Shown: positions 26,561 to 33,954 of the stretch, piece by piece
How positions within the stretch are numbered: the stretch's first letter is position 1
Layout: each line of letters starts with the position of its first letter
The notes under the pieces: model-generated
Databases searched by the model: none
What the model was told of the DNA's origin: nothing
Seen by the model: only the letters and a program-made list of their open reading frames with translations
Made by a program: the position numbers and the translations under genes
Source: Stackebrandtia nassauensis DSM 44728
Lineage (GTDB): Bacteria; Actinomycetota; Actinomycetes; Mycobacteriales; Micromonosporaceae
DNA: 64,000 nucleotides
Assembly: GCF_000024545.1 (NCBI RefSeq)
Contig: NC_013947.1
Span: 6,634,001-6,698,000 of the forward strand
Direction of reading: 5' to 3'

Positions 26561-26670
26561 CGACATTTGGCCCTGGTGGCAACGCGGAACAGCCAGCCGG
26601 AACGCTGGTCAGAGCTGCGGCCGACGGGTCATGCGGTGGGCGTCAGCGGGTCCGGCCAGCCGGGCGCGGG

Positions 26671-27801
26671 TCAGAGCCGTGGCTGACGGGGCATGCGGCG
26701 GGCGATGACGATCGCGGCGATGCCCGCCGCCATGGCGGCCAAGGCCAGCAGCGTCGGCCAGGTGAGCGAGGTTCCGGTGCTCGGCAGGTCGTCGTCTCCG
26801 TCGGCCGATGCCGAGGAGGTCGGCGAGGGCTTCGGGTTGTCCTCGAAGCGGGCGGCGGCACTGGCGTGCAGCGAGGACGGGGCCGACTCGCCGCGCAGCA
26901 GCACCTGGCAGTTGCGCGGATCGGAGGTGTACTGCCAGAACTCCATGTCCGCCGAGGCGATGCCGTGCCGTTCTGCCGAGACGCTCACCTTTCCGGGACG
27001 GTCGCGTTTGACGCACAGCTGCACCGGCTTGTCGGTGTCCAGCCGCAGCGTGTCACCGTCCAGTTCGCCGTTGCCCGAGTCGGGGCACACGCTCAGCTTT
27101 CCGCCGGTCGCGGTGACGGTGACCGGGTCGGCGGTGCTGGTGAGTTCGAAGCGGGCGGTCCCGCCGATCTTGACGGTCTCCTTGACCGCGTGCAGATCCA
27201 GCTGCGGGTCCTCCGGCAGTGTGGGGTCCAGGGCGTCCCAGTCGGGGCAGGTGCCGGTGATGGTCAGGTCGCGCTTCTCGTAGTACTCGACGGCATCGGT
27301 GTTGACGGCCCTGGACGGCAGCTTGTCGGAGACGCACCAGACTCGTGACTGCGCCTCGGCCCGCTCGGTGGGCGTGGTCAGGGTCGCGTCGCGGAACACC
27401 CAGGCCAGCCGGGCCCGGTCGCGGGCCGAGAACTGGTGCGCGTCGACCTGGCCGTACTCGGGTTCGTCCTCGCAGGCGTACTTCGTGCGCTCCAGACAGA
27501 ACATCCACTCCGCGCGCGGCTCGGGCCGCCCGTCCTCGGTGGGAAGGATCGCGCACACCGGGACATGCCCGTAGGCGAAGCGGTCCTCGGGGTCCACGAC
27601 CCGGCCGTCGTTGACCTGGAGCGCGACGGCCTTGCCGCGCGCGAAGACCCCGTCGTCGGGCAGCGTCACCGAGGTCGGGTCGCCCTTGGCCTGGGCCGAC
27701 GCCGGATCACACACGTCGACGGTGACCGGCGCCGCCGCCACCGGTGTGGCCGTTCCGACGAAGACGAGCACGGCACCCACGACCAGACAGATTCCCCGCA
27801 T
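26671..27801 (-). CDS. LPxTG-anchored surface protein with candidate thioester domain
   Basis: 376 aa. Sec signal peptide (about 1-23, cleavage near PVAAA), a Cys-rich N-terminal domain, a Ser/Pro linker, then the sortase motif LPSTG near residue 336, a hydrophobic segment and a basic tail (ARRMPRQPRL). In the N-terminal domain Cys102 in WMFCLE and Gln151 in AEAQSRVWCVSD occupy the spacing of the Cys-Gln thioester of TQxA-type adhesin domains, which bind host or surface amines covalently. The motif is divergent, so thioester formation is a prediction. No sortase gene is in the window. Confidence 0.7.
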   Translation of the reverse strand: MRGICLVVGAVLVFVGTATPVAAAPVTVDVCDPASAQAKGDPTSVTLPDDGVFARGKAVALQVNDGRVVDPEDRFAYGHVPVCAILPTEDGRPEPRAEWMFCLERTKYACEDEPEYGQVDAHQFSARDRARLAWVFRDATLTTPTERAEAQSRVWCVSDKLPSRAVNTDAVEYYEKRDLTITGTCPDWDALDPTLPEDPQLDLHAVKETVKIGGTARFELTSTADPVTVTATGGKLSVCPDSGNGELDGDTLRLDTDKPVQLCVKRDRPGKVSVSAERHGIASADMEFWQYTSDPRNCQVLLRGESAPSSLHASAAARFEDNPKPSPTSSASADGDDDLPSTGTSLTWPTLLALAAMAAGIAAIVIARRMPRQPRL

Positions 27802-28027
27802 GACTGTCCAAACGAGTCGATGCCCACGCGGTTACGGGGCGAAACAGTGTGCCTGCCCAGGTCCCTCCCACCCGGACAGACACACCCGCCTCGCGGCGAC
27901 ACTCGATCCGTGACCGGGGTTGTGTCGGTGACATCCTCGGCGCGAACCCGCTGGTCGTCGCAGCCGACCGGGTACAAAGTGGTGTCGCCCTCAGCCAAGT
28001 CGATTGACGATCCGCCGCCCGGCCGGT

Positions 28028-29125
28028 ATGCATGTCGTCGTGGAGAACCGAATATCCGTTCCCGGCGCCCTGCTGCGCGCCGTCGCGGGCTGGCTGGTCA
28101 TGGGAATCGGGCTGGGCGCGGCGAGCGCCGTCGGCTCCGCCACCGCGCTGGCGCCGAAGTACGAGCAGGCGGTGACCGCCGCGATCTGCCTCGTCATCGT
28201 CGTGGCCGGGATCCTGTTGCTGCGCAAGGTGATCGATCGCGGCGACCTCGCGGGCATCGGCGCGGGGCGGGTGTTCCCGCAGGGACTGGGGCTGTTCGCG
28301 CTGGGGCTCGGCGTCACCTTCGCCGTCGCGGCGGTGGTGCTCGGCGGCGGCGGGTACGACCTGATCCACCCCGGGGTCGTCGACCCGGCGAAACTGCTGA
28401 CCTTCCTGGCCCTCAACGCCGTCGTCGCGATGGCGCTGGAAGCGATCCCCGAGGAGCTGACCTTCCGGGGCTACGTGTTCTCCACCCTGAAGCGGCGGTT
28501 GCCGACCTGGGTGTCCGTCATCGTCCAGATCGCGCTGTTCGCCACCATCATGGCCGTCGTGAACCCGGTCGGCTCGGCCGTCGCGGTCGCGCTGGGCGGT
28601 GAAGCGACGCCGTTCCGGCTCGCGCCCGAGGGCACGCCGGTGCCCGACTACCTGATCCTGATGGTGTGCTTCGGTCTCGCGCTGACCGCCGCCCGCGTCG
28701 CCACCGGCTCGGTCTACACCACCATGGGGCTGCACCTGGCGTTCCTGACGACCAACCGGCTGATCTTCGACAACGCGAACCGTGACACCGGCTGGAAGGT
28801 CGACGCCGAACCCGACGCCGTACTGCTGGTGCCGATCTACCTGCTGCTGATCGCGCTCATCTTCACGATCGTGTCCGTCGTGAAGCGCCGCAAGGCGAAG
28901 CGTCAGTCCTTATTGAGCAGTTTCGGGTTCTCGGCGATCCATTCGTCCATCGTGTCCTCACGAAGCGCCTTGAACAGCTCCTCGGTCGTCGTCAGCGGCT
29001 TGCCCTCGGGTATCACCTCAAAGGACTCACCACCCTCCATACTGGTCTCCGACGGCAGTCGCACCGTCTTCATCGAGTTGGGTTTGACGCCGCGCAGCGC
29101 GAAGGCCATGTCCACCGGTGTGTGA
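28028..29125 (+). CDS. CPBP-family intramembrane metalloprotease (Abi/Rce1-like)
   Basis: 365 aa. Multi-pass membrane protein with the CPBP motifs EELTFRGYVFS (EExxxR type, near residue 143) and GLHLAFLTTN near 236, giving the Glu and His metal ligands. Related proteins cleave prenylated or bacteriocin-linked substrates. Start uncertain: ATG 28028 is used, TTG 28004 and GTG 28040 are possible, none with a good ribosome site. The domain ends around residue 295 (SVVKRRKAKRQ); the last 74 residues are encoded antisense to the end of the LCP gene. Confidence 0.8.
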   Translation: MHVVVENRISVPGALLRAVAGWLVMGIGLGAASAVGSATALAPKYEQAVTAAICLVIVVAGILLLRKVIDRGDLAGIGAGRVFPQGLGLFALGLGVTFAVAAVVLGGGGYDLIHPGVVDPAKLLTFLALNAVVAMALEAIPEELTFRGYVFSTLKRRLPTWVSVIVQIALFATIMAVVNPVGSAVAVALGGEATPFRLAPEGTPVPDYLILMVCFGLALTAARVATGSVYTTMGLHLAFLTTNRLIFDNANRDTGWKVDAEPDAVLLVPIYLLLIALIFTIVSVVKRRKAKRQSLLSSFGFSAIHSSIVSSRSALNSSSVVVSGLPSGITSKDSPPSILVSDGSRTVFIELGLTPRSAKAMSTGV

Positions 29126-30075
29126 CCCCGGAAGTGGTAGGTCAGCGTGCTGCCGACCGCGTCGATGAGGTCGCCGACCTTGGTGGGGTTGGTGATGTAG
29201 CCTTCCTCGCTGGCCTTCTTCAGCAGCTGCTTGATGAAGTGCTGCTGCATGTGCTGGCGGCCGTAGTCACCGACACCCCAGTCGGGGTCGAAGTCGGGAT
29301 TCTCGGCGGAGTAGGCGTACCGTTCCCGCACGATCCACAGTGCCTCGCGCTGGTTGTACTCGTGGCAGCCCTTCTTGAAGGTCCGCGGCTTGTTGGGCTG
29401 CTCCTTCATCTGGTGGTGCAGCTGCATGTCCATCGGCAGGCACAGCTCCACCGAGCCCAGAACCTTGACGGCCTTGAGGAAACCCTCGAACCCGATGATC
29501 GCCGCCCCGTCGAACTGCTTGATCCCGGTCAGCGTGCTCAGCGACTCGGCCAGCCCCTGGAACCGCTCCTCCTGGGTCTCACCGCCGTCGGCGTAGGTGC
29601 CGTTGACCTTGGTGTAGCAGGTCCCCTCCGGCTCGTCGTTGCACGGGACCTTCAGGTCGCGCGGCACCGAGATGATGTTGGCCTTGGTCAGATCCTTGTT
29701 GATGTGCAGGATCATGATCGAGTCGGCACGGTCGATCTTGTCGGAGTCGTTGACCCGCATGTCGGTGCCGATCATCAGCAGGTTGAGCGGACCCTTGATG
29801 TCCTCACCCGCCTGCGAATCACCGTCGCCCAGCAGGTTCTTCTCGGTACCGGCGTTGTTGATCCGGTCGAGCATCACCTTGGCGTAGACCGCGCCGCCAC
29901 CGGCGGCCACCATCAGGACGGCGCCGACACCGACCATGACCTTGGCCCACCACGGGGCCCCGGTCTTGGTCTTCTTGGCGGGCAGCACCGCCAGATCGGG
30001 CGCGCCCGATTCCGGGGCGTCGTCGCCCGTGCCCTCTTTTTCGAGGGCGTTATCGTCTGAGGCGTCGTTCGCCAT
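28903..30075 (-). CDS. LytR-CpsA-Psr (LCP) family cell-wall polymer ligase
   Basis: 390 aa. Acidic cytoplasmic N-terminus, one transmembrane helix (VMVGVGAVLMVAAGGGAVYA, about 45-65), and an extracellular LCP domain: NLLMIGTDMRVNDSDKIDRADSIMI, SVPRDLKVPC, a Lys-Val-Asn segment and GCHEYNQREALWIVRERYAY. The Arg and Asp residues that bind the pyrophosphate of the lipid-linked donor are present. It attaches anionic glycopolymers to peptidoglycan. AAGGG before ATG 30075. Overlaps the convergent CPBP gene by 223 bp. Confidence 0.92.
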   Translation of the reverse strand: MANDASDDNALEKEGTGDDAPESGAPDLAVLPAKKTKTGAPWWAKVMVGVGAVLMVAAGGGAVYAKVMLDRINNAGTEKNLLGDGDSQAGEDIKGPLNLLMIGTDMRVNDSDKIDRADSIMILHINKDLTKANIISVPRDLKVPCNDEPEGTCYTKVNGTYADGGETQEERFQGLAESLSTLTGIKQFDGAAIIGFEGFLKAVKVLGSVELCLPMDMQLHHQMKEQPNKPRTFKKGCHEYNQREALWIVRERYAYSAENPDFDPDWGVGDYGRQHMQQHFIKQLLKKASEEGYITNPTKVGDLIDAVGSTLTYHFRGHTPVDMAFALRGVKPNSMKTVRLPSETSMEGGESFEVIPEGKPLTTTEELFKALREDTMDEWIAENPKLLNKD

Positions 30076-30154
30076 GAGAACCCTTTGTCAGCACACCACT
30101 GTCGAGTCGGGTCAGCCTAATTCGCCGGACGTTCATTGGCAAGAACCCCTTGAT

Positions 30155-30958
30155 TCACAGGTTAGCCGGAGACTCGTAGGAACGGCCACGAATCCCGCCG
30201 GTGCGGCGCCGAGAAGGTGCCTCGGCGACCGGAACGGCCGGTTCGTCCGTTGCCTCCGATTCCTCGGCGTACTCGGACTCGTACTCGGCGTCGTCGGAAA
30301 TCTCCTCGTCCGGTTCGTCGGTCGACTGAGCGGGAACCCGCACCGCGGGCAGCCGACGCCGTTGCTGCCGCCGGGCCCGCACCCTCAGGAACCTCAGGTA
30401 CAACACCAGCAGCGTCAACGAGATCGCCGCGCCGATCCAGAAACCCGGTCCCAGGAAGATCACGCCCAGTAGTTCGGCGAAGTTGAGGGCGAGCAGGACG
30501 TACAGCACCTTGCGGTACCGCCGCTGCCACCAGGCCCGCAACGCCGAGGCCACCGGCACCTCCTGCCCCTTGATCTGCCGCTCGCTGCTCAACACTACCG
30601 ATTCCGCGCGCCGGACACCTCGGCGCTCCCAGGCCCGACGGCGGGACGGCTTCTCCGGTTGTGCTTCGGCTGTAGGGGTTTCGGTACGCAACGCCGACTC
30701 ACTGTCACTACTGTCCTGTGTGAGCAGTTCGTCGAGGGTCGCGGATTCGGCGTCCGCGTCGGGCTCCTGGTGCACGCTTGCCGAGGAGTCGGGCGGGTTG
30801 TCGCGGTTCTTGCCGCCGTCGCGATCCAGCACCCGGGCCCGCGAGTTCTCCCGGTCGGCGGCGATGCGTTCGTCGGCGTCGTAGCGGCGCACGAGGGCCG
30901 GAGCCAGCGCGAGCAGCCCGGCCCCGGCCAGGATGGCCAAGAGCACCGACGTCGGCAT
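30155..30958 (-). CDS. glpR: GlpR, membrane receptor of the gephyrin-like protein Glp
   Basis: 267 aa. One N-terminal transmembrane helix (MPTSVLLAILAGAGLLALAPALV), an acidic spacer, then two closely spaced hydrophobic segments (KVLYVLLALNFAELLGVIFL and FWIGAAISLTLLVLYLRFL) and a charged C-terminal tail. Identification rests on position: it is the fourth gene of galU-glp-rimJ-glpR, the arrangement of Rv0993-Rv0996 in M. tuberculosis. In Corynebacterium GlpR recruits Glp to the membrane and septum. GGAGGAGG precedes ATG 30958. Confidence 0.78.
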   Translation of the reverse strand: MPTSVLLAILAGAGLLALAPALVRRYDADERIAADRENSRARVLDRDGGKNRDNPPDSSASVHQEPDADAESATLDELLTQDSSDSESALRTETPTAEAQPEKPSRRRAWERRGVRRAESVVLSSERQIKGQEVPVASALRAWWQRRYRKVLYVLLALNFAELLGVIFLGPGFWIGAAISLTLLVLYLRFLRVRARRQQRRRLPAVRVPAQSTDEPDEEISDDAEYESEYAEESEATDEPAVPVAEAPSRRRTGGIRGRSYESPANL

Positions 30959-31075
30959 CGCCCCTCCTCCACGTGTCGCGGTGTTACTTGAGGGTACGCT
31001 CCGTCGTCGGCGAATGATCGACAATAGTGCGAGAGTCGATCAACGACGGTCCGTTGTGCTCTGAAGTTCGTCCAA

Positions 31076-31696
31076 TCAGGCCGCTTGGGTGCGGCGTTTC
31101 AAGTAGCGGGCCAGTACCCCACCGTCGGTTACATCCTCGACGGTCATGGCGTAGCCGACGTGATCCCGCCACTCGCCGTTGATGTACAGATAGGACTTGA
31201 ACTGCGCCTCCTCGCGGAAGCCCAGTTTCTCCACCACCCGGCGGCTCGGCGTGTTGTGGGGTTGAATATTTACCTCTATCCGGTGCAGCTGCCCGGTGGT
31301 GAAGGCGTGGTCGCACACCAGCGCCAGCGCGGTGGGCATGATGCCGCGTCCGGCCACACCCTCGTCGATCCAGTAGCCGACGTGCGCCGAGCAGAACGCC
31401 CGCCGCACGATGTTGCCGACCGTCATGCCGCCGACGATCTTGCCGTCGAAGCAGATCGCGAACGGCCAGGTGATACCGGTCTTGGCGGATTTGCGCAGGT
31501 CGCGCAGCAGCAGCCGGAAGGCCGACGGCGAGTTGGACTCCTGCCAGGCCACCCCCGAGACCGGCTCCCAGTGCGCCAGCCAGCCCTCGTTTCTGACCCG
31601 CACCGCGCTCCACTCGGTCGCGTCCGACCGCTGGTATGGCCGCAGCGAGACGCGGTCGTGGACGAGGGTGGCGGGCCAGCCGGGGTTGTTCATCAT
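31076..31696 (-). CDS. rimJ: RimJ-like GNAT N-acetyltransferase
   Basis: 206 aa. GNAT fold: LRPYQRSDATEWSAVRVRN at the start, acetyl-CoA site VGYWIDEGVAGRGIMPTALA near residue 110, and the IEVNIQPHNTPSRRVVEKLGF segment that typifies the RimJ/RimL subfamily (ribosomal protein N-terminal acetylation). Starts four bases inside the end of glp (ATGA). Conserved third gene of galU-glp-rimJ-glpR. Confidence 0.92.
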   Translation of the reverse strand: MMNNPGWPATLVHDRVSLRPYQRSDATEWSAVRVRNEGWLAHWEPVSGVAWQESNSPSAFRLLLRDLRKSAKTGITWPFAICFDGKIVGGMTVGNIVRRAFCSAHVGYWIDEGVAGRGIMPTALALVCDHAFTTGQLHRIEVNIQPHNTPSRRVVEKLGFREEAQFKSYLYINGEWRDHVGYAMTVEDVTDGGVLARYLKRRTQAA

Positions 31697-32955
31697 CTAT
31701 GCCTATCGAAAAGCAACACGTCAACGGTCGATCCCGCGGGGGCGGTGGTGACTTTCTCCCCCAGAACCATCAACCCGGTCGCCTCGGCGAGACCCGACAA
31801 AGTGTAAGGACCTCCCGGCAGCGGCGCCACCGTGTACCCGCCACCGCGGCGCTCGGCCACGTGCGCGGGGCGAAATTCCCGGTAGTTGGCCGGGGACTGG
31901 ACGGTCTCGATGAGGTTGGCCTTGACGCTGGGGCGGAACACCGGTTCGGCACCGGCCAGTCGCAGGATGATCGGGCGGGCCAGCACCTCGAAGGCGTTCA
32001 TGGCCGCGCCCGGGTCGCCGGGCAGGCAGGTGATCGGCACCTCCTCGGGGCCGACGCTGCCGAAACCGATGGTCGCCGAGGGGTAGACCGCGACGGTGGA
32101 GAACTCGACGGTGCGGTCGCGCCCGAAGGTGCGCCGCACCATGTCGCCGGGCCCGGTTCCGGTGCCGCCGGTGGTGATGATGAGGTCGGCGCGCAGCGTC
32201 TGGTCGTCCAGGACGGCCCGCAGTGCCTCGGGTTCGTCGTCGCAGATGCCGACCCGAAACGCGTGCGCCCCGGCCTCGGAGGCGGCGGCGGTCAGCGCGT
32301 GCGAGTTGACGTCGACGAGCTGGCCGGGCTGCGAGACCCGGCCGGTGTCCATGAGTTCGTCCCCGGTGGCGATGACCACGACCCGGGGGGTGGGGCGCAC
32401 GACGATGTCGCCGACCCCGGCGGCGGCCAGCAGCGCGATCAGCTGCGGCGTCACGTGCTGGCCGTTGTGCGCCAGCACGGCGCCGGACTCTCGTTCCTCC
32501 CCGGCGCGGCGCAAACCGTTGCCGCGCTTGGGGGCCTGGCCCACCCGTACCGCGGCCATGCCCTCGTCCGTCCACCCCAGCGGGATGACGGCGTCGGTGC
32601 CGCTGGGCAGCGAGGCCCCGGCGGCGACCGCGAAGCAGGTACCGGGGATGAGGCGGACCGGCCGCCAGCTGGACGCGGAGACGTCGCCGAGCACCTTCAG
32701 TGACACCGGGCGTTCCGGGGAGGCCCCGGCGACGTCCTCCATGCGTACCGCGTAACCGTCGACAGTGGCGTGATCGAAGGCGGGGAGTGGACCGGGAGCG
32801 GTGACGTCGGCGGCGAGCACACAGCCGCACGCCTGGGTCAGGTCCAGGTCGATGGCCGGCAGCGGGCGGACCCGTCCCAGCACCCTCGACAGGAACTCCG
32901 CGAGCGCGACGGGCTCGGCACCGCCACTTTTATGGTCCACTCTTGTCTCCCCCAC
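31693..32955 (-). CDS. glp: Glp, gephyrin-like molybdotransferase (MoeA1 type)
   Basis: 420 aa. MoeA/gephyrin-E domains: VAPGPLPAFDHATVDGYAV type region near residue 55, GTDAVIPLGW, the MPT-binding stretch VVIATGDELMDTG, and TTGGTGTGPGDMV near 238, then CLPGDPGAAMNAFEV. By synteny this is the MoeA1-type protein that in Corynebacterium binds FtsZ and links division to the membrane via GlpR, in contrast to the second MoeA at 45005-46192, which sits with moaC/moaB/moaE and is the likelier Mo-cofactor enzyme. Confidence 0.88.
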   Translation of the reverse strand: MGETRVDHKSGGAEPVALAEFLSRVLGRVRPLPAIDLDLTQACGCVLAADVTAPGPLPAFDHATVDGYAVRMEDVAGASPERPVSLKVLGDVSASSWRPVRLIPGTCFAVAAGASLPSGTDAVIPLGWTDEGMAAVRVGQAPKRGNGLRRAGEERESGAVLAHNGQHVTPQLIALLAAAGVGDIVVRPTPRVVVIATGDELMDTGRVSQPGQLVDVNSHALTAAASEAGAHAFRVGICDDEPEALRAVLDDQTLRADLIITTGGTGTGPGDMVRRTFGRDRTVEFSTVAVYPSATIGFGSVGPEEVPITCLPGDPGAAMNAFEVLARPIILRLAGAEPVFRPSVKANLIETVQSPANYREFRPAHVAERRGGGYTVAPLPGGPYTLSGLAEATGLMVLGEKVTTAPAGSTVDVLLFDRHR

Positions 32956-32986
32956 TACACGTGCCTGTCACCGCCACGGTGTCGCG

Positions 32987-33883
32987 TCAGCCTTGCTTCG
33001 CCATGAAGTCCGACAGCCATTCCTTGAACGTCGTCAGATCCTCGCGCTGCCAGGCCAGTTCGACGATGGTGCGCAGGTAGCCTTCCGGTTCCCCAGTGTC
33101 ATGCCGGGTGCCGGTGAATACGATCCCGTGCACGGGCATCCCGTCCTTGAGCAACAGTTCCATGGCGTCGGTGAGCTGTATTTCGCCACCTCGTCCGGGT
33201 TTGGTTTTTCGAATCGCATCGAAGATAGCCGATGGAAGGACGTATCGTCCGATGAGGATAAGATTACTCGGCGCCTCGGCGGGGTCCGGCTTTTCCACCA
33301 GTCCGGTGACGGTGACGACGTCGGAGTCACCGCGTTCCTCGATGGCGGCCACACCGTAGCGGTGGATCTCCTCGCGCGGCATCTCCTTCAGCGCCAGGAC
33401 GATGCCGCCGGTCTCCTTCTGCTTCTCGAACATGCGCGGCAGCAGCCGGTCGGTGGGGGCGGTGAACTCGTCGGCGAGCAGGACCGCGAACGGTTCCTCA
33501 CCGACGTGGGATTCGGCGTAGGACACGGCGTGTCCCAGGCCCAGGGGTTCGGACTGGCGGCAGGTGAAGATGTCGACGAGGTCGCTGGCCTCGATGATCG
33601 AGGCGAGCCGGGTGGTGTCGCCCTTCTCGACGAGTCGCTGTTCGAGGTCGGGGCGGCGGTCGAAATGGTCCACCATGGAGGTTTTGCCGCGTCCGGTGAT
33701 GAGGATGACGTCGCGGACGTCGGCGGCGACGGCCTCCTCCACGACGTGCTGCAGGACGGGTTTGTCGATGACGGGGAAGAGTTCCTTCGGCACCGCCTTG
33801 GTCGCGGGCAGGAACCTCGTGGCGAAGCCCGCGGCGGGGATGACGGCTTTGAAGGCGGGGGATTCATTGTTGCTGGCTGGCAT
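32987..33883 (-). CDS. galU: UTP-glucose-1-phosphate uridylyltransferase
   Basis: 298 aa. Nucleotidyltransferase signature AVIPAAGFATRFLPATKAVPKELFP-type N-terminus (residues 13-38), ILITGRGKTSMVDHFD, VLLADEF near 144 and the VEKPDPAEAPSNLILIGRYV segment match bacterial GalU. Makes UDP-glucose for glycan and trehalose synthesis. First gene of the conserved cluster; glp begins 32 bp beyond its stop. Confidence 0.95.
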   Translation of the reverse strand: MPASNNESPAFKAVIPAAGFATRFLPATKAVPKELFPVIDKPVLQHVVEEAVAADVRDVILITGRGKTSMVDHFDRRPDLEQRLVEKGDTTRLASIIEASDLVDIFTCRQSEPLGLGHAVSYAESHVGEEPFAVLLADEFTAPTDRLLPRMFEKQKETGGIVLALKEMPREEIHRYGVAAIEERGDSDVVTVTGLVEKPDPAEAPSNLILIGRYVLPSAIFDAIRKTKPGRGGEIQLTDAMELLLKDGMPVHGIVFTGTRHDTGEPEGYLRTIVELAWQREDLTTFKEWLSDFMAKQG

Positions 33884-33954
33884 GCGGCGAGCCTAACGGT
33901 GCGGAGTGTCCCAACACCAATCACATGGTCAGTGTCGCGGTCAGTTCGTGACTA

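Larger units (their letters stand above)
26146..26670. other. 525-bp stretch with hairpins and a possible short transcript
   Basis: Between two minus-strand surface-protein genes. Two tandem perfect hairpins sit at 26241-26275 (AAGCCGGGAGG with CCTCCCGGCTT) and 26278-26305 (CGCGGTGG with CCACCGCG). A minus-strand promoter-like pair and an 18-codon frame with GGAGG lie at 26416-26560 (listed separately). Nothing else is supported. Confidence 0.6.

Noticed and set aside
26318-26686. Plus-strand frame of 122 codons in the gap before the LPxTG gene
   Set aside because: No ribosome site, no domain, and it would read antisense to the promoter-like elements.
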